The translations under genes and the position numbers were made by a program. Below are positions 1 to 5,777 of a stretch of DNA of 14,509 bases, piece by piece (the first letter of the stretch is position 1; each line of letters starts with the position of its first letter). Source of the stretch: Acidobacteriota bacterium. GTDB taxonomy: Bacteria; Acidobacteriota; Terriglobia; UBA7540. The notes beneath the pieces were generated by a model, which made no database searches, had not been told where the DNA came from, and was given only the letters and a program-made list of their open reading frames with translations. Location: positions 1 to 14,509 of the forward strand of contig JAJXZM010000110.1 in assembly GCA_021780055.1 (NCBI GenBank), given 5' to 3'.

Positions 1-2357
1 CAGTGGCCTTCAGCTAATTCGCGCGGGGACGACGCCACCAGGGGATGTCGCAGCAGGCTCTTGGGTGTCAGGATGATGAGGGGAAGGGGATCGACTTTCA
101 GCAGCGACGCCTGCCGCCGCAGCAGGTGAAAATATTGGCCCGCCGTGGTGCAGTTTGTCACTCGAAGATTGGTCCCGGAGGCCAGTTGCAGGAAACGCTC
201 CGGGCGAGCGCTCGAGTGGTCGGGCCCCGCACCTTCAAACCCGTGCGGCAGCAGCATGACGAGAGAAGGAGTCAGCCCCCACTTGGCCCTTGCTGAAACC
301 AGGAATTCGTCAATCATCACCTGCGCGCCGTTGATGAAGTCGCCATACTGCGCTTCCCAGATGACGAGCCGGCTGGGTTCCTGCAGGCTGTAACCGTATT
401 CGAATCCCACCACAGCGCCTTCGGTCAGCGGGCTGTTGTGGATTTCAAAGGCTGCCCGGGCCTGCGCCACCGCCTGCAACGGAGTGTGCTTCTGTCCGGT
501 CTTAACATCGTGGAGAACGGCGTGCCGCTGGCTGAACGTGCCCCGCTCGACGTCTTCGCCGGTCATGCGGATGGCCGTTCCGTCTTCGAGGATTGAGGCC
601 AGCGCCAGTTCCTCCGCCGTGGCCCAGTCGATCGTTTTCGCATCCAGATCATCCAGGACCTTTGCGCGGCGGCTGCGCGCCCGTTCCAGTTTGCGGTGTA
701 GGTTGAATCCTTCCGGCAATTGCAGCAGGCTCTCATTCAGCGCGCGCAAGGTCTCAATCGGCACGGCGGTCTTTGCCTGACGTGCTGCGCCCGGCGGCGG
801 CGGTTCCGGCGGTTCTTCGGCCAGCTCTTCAGTGGGCTTCAGAGACTCCAGGACCTGCTGGAGGTGTTCCATGTTTTCACGGACCAGTTCCTCCGGTCGG
901 CCGGGCGCAACAACGCCGCGCTTGACGAGGGCCGTGGCCCACTGCTCGCGCACGGTTGGCAGCGTTGCGATCTTCTCATAGAGAAGCGGCTGGGTGAAGC
1001 CGGGCTCGTCGCCTTCATTATGACCGTAGCGGCGGTACCCGACGAGGTCGATCACAAAGTCCTTGCCGAACTTTGCGCGGTAAGCCAGCGCCAGACGCGC
1101 CACCTCAATGCAGGCCAGCGGATCATCTGCATTCACCTGCACCAGCGGAATCCTGAACCCGCGCGCGAGGCCGCTGGCATAGAGCGAGCTGCGGTATTCT
1201 TCGGTCGTGGTCGTGTAACCCAACTGGTTGTCCGCAATGATGTGGATGGTTCCGCCCGTGCTGTATCCCGGCAGCCGGTAAAAATTGAGTGTCTCCGCCA
1301 CCACGCCTTGGCCTGAAAACGCCGCGTCACCGTGAATCAGGATCGGCAAGGTTCGCGTCGGATCGAAGCGCGGAGCGCCTTTTTGATCCACCACGGTACC
1401 GGCCGCCCGCGCCATGCCTTCGGCTACGGGATTCACCGCCTCCAGGTGGCTGGGGTTCGGCGGCATAGTGATGACCAGGCCCACGGCCTCGCCGCCCTTG
1501 ACTGCGCGTTGCGCGCCCAGATGGTACTTCACGTCGCCCGTCCAGCCCAGGTCTTCGCGGAAGTTCCGCGCCTGTACGGGGTCCCTGAAGATGGCGAGAA
1601 TTTCCCCATAAGGTTTTTGCAGAACGTGGGCCAGCACGTTCAAGCGTGCGCGATGGGCCATGCCGATCAGGACGTTGCGCACGCTGGCCTCGGCCGCGCC
1701 GCCCACCAGTTCCTCCAGAACGGGAATCAGCATGTCCAGGCCTTCAACTGAAAAACGGGTTTTGCCCGGGAAGGTGCGGTGCAGGAAATGTTCAAAAACT
1801 TCCACCTGTGTCAGCTGCTCCAGCAGCGCTTCGGCGTCCACGGGATCTTTCGGATCACGAAACCGGCGCGACTCAGCCGCCTCATGCAGCCAGTGCCGTT
1901 CTTCCGGGTCGCGCAGGTGGCCGTAATCGTATCCGGTGGAGGAAGAGTAGATGTTGCGCAGTGCCTGGACGACTTCAAATGCGCTGCTCTTGCCTGCGGC
2001 GATGGGGCCAACAATCAGGCTGGCGGGAAGGCGGCGCAAGTCATCTTCACTGATGCCATGGGATTCCGCACGCAGAGAATAATCCCCGCGGGGCTCGCTA
2101 CCTAGCGGATCGACGCGGGCATCCATGTGTCCGAATTTGCGGATCGATTCCGCCAGATTGACCGTGCCGACAATCTTGTCGATCTGGCTGGCGGATAGAC
2201 CCTCGGCAGCAGGTTGAACTTCTTCAGGCGGGATCCAGTGTTCAAAGTAGGCGCGTGTGCTTGAATCAACGGAATTGGGATTTGAAAGATACCTTTCGTA
2301 TAACTCCAGAGCGTAACCGAGATTAACTCCCTGGAAATCACTTCCTGTATTCATCAT
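1..2357 (-). CDS. sucA: 2-oxoglutarate dehydrogenase E1 component (SucA), C-terminus cut by window edge
   Basis: This is the thiamine-diphosphate-dependent E1 subunit that decarboxylates 2-oxoglutarate in the TCA cycle and passes the succinyl group to the E2 subunit. The reverse strand is open for 785 codons to the edge. The N-terminus has the short E1 helix typical of the family (YERYLSNPNSVDSSTRAYF). Further on come IGMAHRARLNVL, the diphosphate-binding region HGDAAFSGQGVVAETL (from about residue 342), IADNQLGYTT and YGHNEGDEP (H446). The visible part ends in KSLLRHPLVASSPRELAEGH, so roughly 100 residues are missing by comparison with the usual length of about 930. Two ATGs are in tandem at 2357 and 2354. 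AGGA lies 4 bases before the first and 7 before the second, so 2354 may be the true start. The usual Gly in MAHRGRLNVL is Ala here. The E2 gene, if linked, lies outside the window. Confidence 0.95.
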   Translation of the reverse strand, partial: MMNTGSDFQGVNLGYALELYERYLSNPNSVDSSTRAYFEHWIPPEEVQPAAEGLSASQIDKIVGTVNLAESIRKFGHMDARVDPLGSEPRGDYSLRAESHGISEDDLRRLPASLIVGPIAAGKSSAFEVVQALRNIYSSSTGYDYGHLRDPEERHWLHEAAESRRFRDPKDPVDAEALLEQLTQVEVFEHFLHRTFPGKTRFSVEGLDMLIPVLEELVGGAAEASVRNVLIGMAHRARLNVLAHVLQKPYGEILAIFRDPVQARNFREDLGWTGDVKYHLGAQRAVKGGEAVGLVITMPPNPSHLEAVNPVAEGMARAAGTVVDQKGAPRFDPTRTLPILIHGDAAFSGQGVVAETLNFYRLPGYSTGGTIHIIADNQLGYTTTTEEYRSSLYASGLARGFRIPLVQVNADDPLACIEVARLALAYRAKFGKDFVIDLVGYRRYGHNEGDEPGFTQPLLYEKIATLPTVREQWATALVKRGVVAPGRPEELVRENMEHLQQVLESLKPTEELAEEPPEPPPPGAARQAKTAVPIETLRALNESLLQLPEGFNLHRKLERARSRRAKVLDDLDAKTIDWATAEELALASILEDGTAIRMTGEDVERGTFSQRHAVLHDVKTGQKHTPLQAVAQARAAFEIHNSPLTEGAVVGFEYGYSLQEPSRLVIWEAQYGDFINGAQVMIDEFLVSARAKWGLTPSLVMLLPHGFEGAGPDHSSARPERFLQLASGTNLRVTNCTTAGQYFHLLRRQASLLKVDPLPLIILTPKSLLRHPLVASSPRELAEGH

Positions 2358-2452
2358 TCCATCCTGGGCGGTTGCCGGAAAGTTGCGTGCGTTCCTAGCG
2401 TGTGCTGCAGACCCGTCTGAACTCAAGGTCATTCAGCATCAGTACGTATGTT

Positions 2453-2482
2453 TATAATGCCCCTCGGGAAAACCTTTCCCAA
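2453..2482. promoter_or_regulatory. Possible overlapping divergent promoters with an inverted repeat (sucA / fuconate dehydratase)
   Basis: The 300-bp gap between the two divergent genes holds a perfect TATAAT on the plus strand (2453-2458), without a convincing -35 box. On the minus strand TTGGGA (2477-2482) and CATTAT (2454-2459) are 17 bases apart and would give sucA a leader of about 90 bases. An inverted repeat GGGAAA-acc-TTTCCC (2466-2480) overlaps the minus -35 box and the expected plus start site, so it could be an operator. Each element is weak alone. The rest of the gap (2483-2643) shows nothing I can name. Confidence 0.3.
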
Positions 2483-2657
2483 CAGCCCTTAGATTATCAT
2501 TGCTGACGGCGGCCTGCCCATTTCAAGCCACGGGCAAAACCTTTGGATGCAAATTTCCGGGCCGGCGTATTCGAGCGTTGCACTTCCCGGCGCGAAGGTT
2601 TACATTCCTTGGACTGGACCTCCGCTTTCCAGACATTCAGAACGAGGTGATTTATAA

Positions 2658-3953
2658 ATGACCATTACCGACGTTGTTGCCCGCGATATCCGCTTCCCGA
2701 CCTCGCGGTCGCTTGACGGATCGGACGCCATGCACACGGCGCCCGATTATTCCGCCGCCTACGTTGTGCTGAAAACCGACAGCCCCGACGGACTGGAAGG
2801 CCACGGGCTGACCTTCACCTGCGGCCGAGGAACGGAAGTCGTGGTAGCGGCGATCAATGCCTTGAAGCCTCTGACTGTTGGCCGCACGTTGGAATCGATC
2901 ACTTCCGACATGAAAAGCTTCTGGCGCCAGATCACGAGTGACGGGCAACTACGTTGGATCGGCCCCGAGAAAGGCGCTATCCATCTGGCCACGGGCGCGC
3001 TGGTCAACGCCGTGTGGGACCTCTATGCCAAGGCGAAACGGAAACCCGTGTGGAAGCTCCTGCTTGACATGACGCCGGAGCAGCTTGTCTCCACCATCGA
3101 CTTTCGGTACATCACCGACGCGCTCACGCCGGAAGAAGCGCTTGAAATTCTGCGCAGGAACCAGCCCACGCGGGCTGCGCGCGAAGCGGAAATGCTGGAG
3201 CAAGGCTTCCCGGCGTACACCACTTCGGCGGCATGGCTCGGCTATACGGAGGAGAAGCTGCGCCATCTTTGCCGCGAAGCCATCGCGCAGGGATGGACGC
3301 ACTTCAAGATGAAAGTGGGCGCCAACCTTGACGACGACGTGCGCCGCGCAACGCTGATCCGCGAAGAGATCGGTTGGGACCGCAAGCTCATGATGGATGC
3401 CAATCAGGTGTGGGGGGTGGACGAAGCCATCGCCAACATGAAGGTGCTGGCAAAGTTCAATCCCTGGTGGATTGAAGAACCCACCAGTCCCGACGATGTG
3501 CTGGGCCACGCCCGCATCGCCCGCGCCGTTGCGCCCATCGGCGTGGCAACCGGCGAGCAGTGCCAGAACCGCGTGATCTTCAAGCAGCTTTTCCAGAGCA
3601 ACGCGATCAGCTTCTGCCAGATTGACAGTTGCCGCGTGGGCGGCATCAATGAGGTTCTGGCCATTCTGCTGATGGCGGCAAAGTTCGGAGTGCCGGTGTG
3701 CCCGCACGCCGGCGGAGTGGGCCTGTGCGAGTACGTCCAGCACCTTGCGATCTTCGACTACATCGCCATCGGTGCGTCGCTTGAGAACCGCATCCTGGAA
3801 TACGTTGACCACCTGCACGAGCACTTCCTTGACCCTGTGGTGATTAGGAACGGGCGCTACATGCCGCCGTCTGCATCGGGGTATAGCATCACCATGAAGG
3901 CCGAGTCGCTCGACCAGTATGAGTTCCCGAACGGCGCCGCCTGGCGCTCCTGA
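2658..3953 (+). CDS. fucD: L-fuconate dehydratase (enolase superfamily)
   Basis: This enzyme dehydrates L-fuconate to 2-keto-3-deoxy-L-fuconate in the oxidative L-fucose pathway. The 431 residues match the bacterial FucD / human ENOSF1 family along their length: AMHTAPDYSAAYVVLKT, TSDGQLRWIGPEKG, TTSAAWLGYTEEKL, EEPTSPDDVLGHA and VCPHAGGVGLCEYVQHL. Superfamily catalytic residues are all present: the KxK pair K217/K219, metal ligands D247 (MMDANQ), E273 (WIEEP) and E300 (ATGEQ), then D323 and the acid/base H350. They sit one residue before the numbering I recall for Xanthomonas FucD (K220, D248, E274, E301, H351), which supports the specific assignment. A strong ribosome site GAGGTGA lies 7 bases before the ATG. 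No other fucose genes are visible, so the gene stands alone here. Substrate specificity is inferred from sequence only. Confidence 0.93.
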   Translation: MTITDVVARDIRFPTSRSLDGSDAMHTAPDYSAAYVVLKTDSPDGLEGHGLTFTCGRGTEVVVAAINALKPLTVGRTLESITSDMKSFWRQITSDGQLRWIGPEKGAIHLATGALVNAVWDLYAKAKRKPVWKLLLDMTPEQLVSTIDFRYITDALTPEEALEILRRNQPTRAAREAEMLEQGFPAYTTSAAWLGYTEEKLRHLCREAIAQGWTHFKMKVGANLDDDVRRATLIREEIGWDRKLMMDANQVWGVDEAIANMKVLAKFNPWWIEEPTSPDDVLGHARIARAVAPIGVATGEQCQNRVIFKQLFQSNAISFCQIDSCRVGGINEVLAILLMAAKFGVPVCPHAGGVGLCEYVQHLAIFDYIAIGASLENRILEYVDHLHEHFLDPVVIRNGRYMPPSASGYSITMKAESLDQYEFPNGAAWRS

Positions 3954-4354
3954 ACAGAGATCGGTAGCTGCCGATTGCGCGCTCGATTGACGCAAATGTA
4001 ATAGTTACCCGCTGTTCAAGAATGGAACACAAATTCAGGGAAGAATGTTTTTCAGAAGATCGTAAAACTGATAAGTCATTATATTTGTTGTACTTATAAA
4101 ATTGACAATTTTTGTTTCGAAAATCCCATACGTCCCATTGGGGGTGTAAAGCGCGCCTTATGTAGCCTAGACACAAAGCCTATCGTCTCGGCCCGCCGGG
4201 CATGCTTTCATCACGGGGCTGGTCATCGGGTATCGGAGCCTGAGAAGAGGCCGGGGGCGAAACGCAAGCCGAAAAAAAACGGAGGCGAACCGATGGCCTG
4301 CGGTGAAGCCCTGGGCCTGGCCCGTCCCTGTAAAACAATCCTGCCGTCACACTT
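3954..4354. other. Intergenic region with an AT-rich core
   Basis: No convincing gene. An imperfect palindrome, ATCGGTAGCTGCCGAT, lies 7 bases after the fuconate dehydratase stop (3960-3975); it has no T-run, so it is not a classical terminator. From about 4000 to 4135 the base composition drops clearly below that of the neighbours. This part holds a 15-base palindrome AAAATTG-A-CAATTTT (4098-4112) that contains a consensus -35 TTGACA (4102-4107), but I find no good -10 box 16-18 bases downstream. From 4180 the sequence returns to high GC with no recognisable content except a short SD-preceded frame at 4293-4415. Confidence 0.5.
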
Positions 4355-4861
4355 CTATTTCACATTCAGTTTGGCTGGCACCCGCTCAACGCTGATGCGC
4401 GCTTCAGTAAGCTGAGCACTTCCGCCCCTGTTCTGAGCCGTTTGGAGCAACTTACTTTCCACTTCCACGCCGTGCGGCAGCGCAAACTCCGCGGCTTCGC
4501 CGATCGCTGACATCTCAAGGGACCGCACATATCCGTTGTTTCCCTCGCGAATGCAAACCAGGGCATCCCCGGATGCCGAAGCGCGTGAGCGTCCGCGCGC
4601 AAGAATCACGCCGTGCGGGCTGCCATTATCCTTCCCGGCAACTTCCACCAGGTACGCCGAGGCGGAGTTCTGGTGGCCATAGCTCAGCGTGTATTCCCCT
4701 GCCGGCAGTGTCATGTTCGCCCACTGGACTTCAAAGGGCAGGGTGAACGTGCCGCTGAACGCGGTGGTTGTCAGTGCCTGCGCCCTCGCTCTGGATGCGC
4801 CGGACGCCAAAAGCGCCAGGCCAACACCTACCAGGATCGCCATACTTCGAATCGTTTTCAT
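4355..4861 (-). CDS. Secreted protein of unknown function, Acidobacteria-type
   Basis: 168 residues. The start at 4861 is chosen over an upstream alternative at 4921 because GGAGG lies 5 bases before it and a clear signal peptide follows: MKTIRS, a hydrophobic core (AILVGVGLALLAS) and an ARA-QA cleavage site near residue 27. The mature part is short and probably beta-rich, with the segment FTLPFEVQWANMTLPAGEYTL. I associate this motif with small exported proteins common in Acidobacteriota, but that is recall and not a search. There are no catalytic motifs, and only one cysteine is seen in the mature part. It stands alone, diverging from the sigma factor gene, and its 3' end is followed by the 400-bp gap. 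Function unknown; periplasmic or cell-surface location inferred. Confidence 0.8.
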   Translation of the reverse strand: MKTIRSMAILVGVGLALLASGASRARAQALTTTAFSGTFTLPFEVQWANMTLPAGEYTLSYGHQNSASAYLVEVAGKDNGSPHGVILARGRSRASASGDALVCIREGNNGYVRSLEMSAIGEAAEFALPHGVEVESKLLQTAQNRGGSAQLTEARISVERVPAKLNVK

Positions 4862-4933
4862 ACACACCTCCAAAATCCTTTTTGCCGCGGGCGGTCTGGG
4901 TGCTTTAACTCCCAACTCCAATTTCCGCTTCCT

Positions 4934-4957
4934 GGCGGCTTAAATTCTCTTGCCGCC
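4934..4957. repeat. Inverted repeat in the divergent secreted-protein / sigma-factor gap
   Basis: GGCGGC (4934-4939) and GCCGCC (4952-4957) form a perfect 6-bp GC stem around a 12-base AT-rich loop. It lies 73 bases upstream of the secreted-protein start, where a promoter or 5' leader would be, so it could be an operator or leader hairpin. The rest of the 337-bp gap (4862-5198) holds a weak 5-bp stem near 4988-5003 and nothing else recognisable apart from the -10-like site next to the sigma gene. Confidence 0.35.
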
Positions 4958-5170
4958 CCCAACATCTACAGCGCAAAATGGACGCGAAACCCGTCACGGC
5001 GGGTACAAAGATTTTTTGGTGCCTTTGGCCGGTGGAAGAACATTGTAATGCAGCAACAGCTTGGCCCCTCCGTGTGGCGCGGCCGGCTTCTCCGTGCAAA
5101 TTTCAAAGACATTACCGTCGCCATGATTCTCCTGGATTGCCACGTGCGGCAGTGATAATATTCACCGAGT

Positions 5171-5198
5171 TATAATTCTTCTCCGAGGCGAATAACCC
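5171..5198 (+). promoter_or_regulatory. Possible -10 element and ribosome site of the sigma-kinase operon
   Basis: A perfect TATAAT (5171-5176) lies 22 bases before the sigma-factor ATG, which would give a leader of about 16 bases. A GAGG ribosome site is at 5185-5188, ten bases before the start. No -35 box fits at the right distance; TTGCCA (5137-5142) is too far upstream. The promoter may therefore need an activator, or the match may be fortuitous. Confidence 0.3.
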
Positions 5199-5777
5199 AT
5201 GCGGCGGGCGGACTCAGCGCGGGACGTTACGCCGTTACTCCGGGCCTGGGGCGAGGGGGATGACCAAGCCCTGGCACGCCTCATGCCTCTCGTCTATCGC
5301 GAACTTCACCGCATCGCGCGGGGCTGCATGGCGCGCGAGAACCCCAACCATACCCTGCAGGCCACATCTCTCGTCAATGAAGCCTATCTGCGGCTGGTAG
5401 ACGTCCAGCAAGTCCACTGGCAGGACCGGGCCCACTTCTTTGCGCTTTGTGCCCGCGCCATGCGAAGGATTCTGGTGGACCATGCCCGCTCCCGGGCCAG
5501 TCTGAAGCGCGGAGCAGGACAGGTCTGCCTGGAGCTTGACGAAGGGCGGGCGGGCGGGAAGCCCGCAAACCTTCTGGAGCTTGATGACGCCCTAAACCGC
5601 CTGGCAGCGCTCGACCCAAGAAAGAGCCAGGTGGTGGAGCTGCGTTTTTTTGGCGGTCTCAGTGAAGTGGAGACAGCGGCTGCTCTGGGGGTTTCTGCGC
5701 AGACGGTGCATCGGGACTGGAGGATGGCGAGGGTCTGGCTCTACCGCGAACTGAGCGGGAACAAAAAAGATGGATGA
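5199..5777 (+). CDS. ECF-type RNA polymerase sigma factor (kinase-linked TIGR02999-like group)
   Basis: 192 residues. Region 2 spans about 10-95 ([28 protein letters not shown] ... [19 protein letters not shown]), followed by a short linker. Region 4 spans about 130-185, with a helix-turn-helix at 154-181 ([21 protein letters not shown]). The pattern [17 protein letters not shown] is typical of the ECF group found in Acidobacteria and Planctomycetes next to Ser/Thr kinases. The stop codon lies inside the start of the kinase gene (ATGGATGA, 8-base overlap), so the two are translationally coupled. No anti-sigma gene is adjacent. In related ECF43 systems a Hanks-type kinase activates the sigma factor by phosphorylation; applying that here is inference. 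The linker region holds a low-complexity GGKPAN stretch but no obvious defect. Confidence 0.92.
   Translation: MRRADSARDVTPLLRAWGEGDDQALARLMPLVYRELHRIARGCMARENPNHTLQATSLVNEAYLRLVDVQQVHWQDRAHFFALCARAMRRILVDHARSRASLKRGAGQVCLELDEGRAGGKPANLLELDDALNRLAALDPRKSQVVELRFFGGLSEVETAAALGVSAQTVHRDWRMARVWLYRELSGNKKDG

Noticed and set aside
1026..1034. GTAGCGGCG inside sucA, the same 9-mer as the kinase-gene repeats
   Set aside because: It encodes part of the conserved YRRYGHNEGDEP motif on the minus strand and has no flanking hairpin, so it is a chance match.
2085..2110. GTAG-headed GC palindrome on the minus strand in sucA (CCCCGCGGGG)
   Set aside because: The stem is not positioned as in the REP units and the residues (PLGSEPRGDYSL) fit the E1 protein; the evidence is too thin.
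2844..2852. GTAGCGGCG inside the fuconate dehydratase gene
   Set aside because: It encodes the conserved VVVAAINAL segment and no palindrome follows.
2949..3995. 348-codon open frame antisense to the fuconate dehydratase gene
   Set aside because: The plus-strand enzyme has all catalytic residues; the antisense frame is a product of its GC-rich codon pattern and shows no domain.
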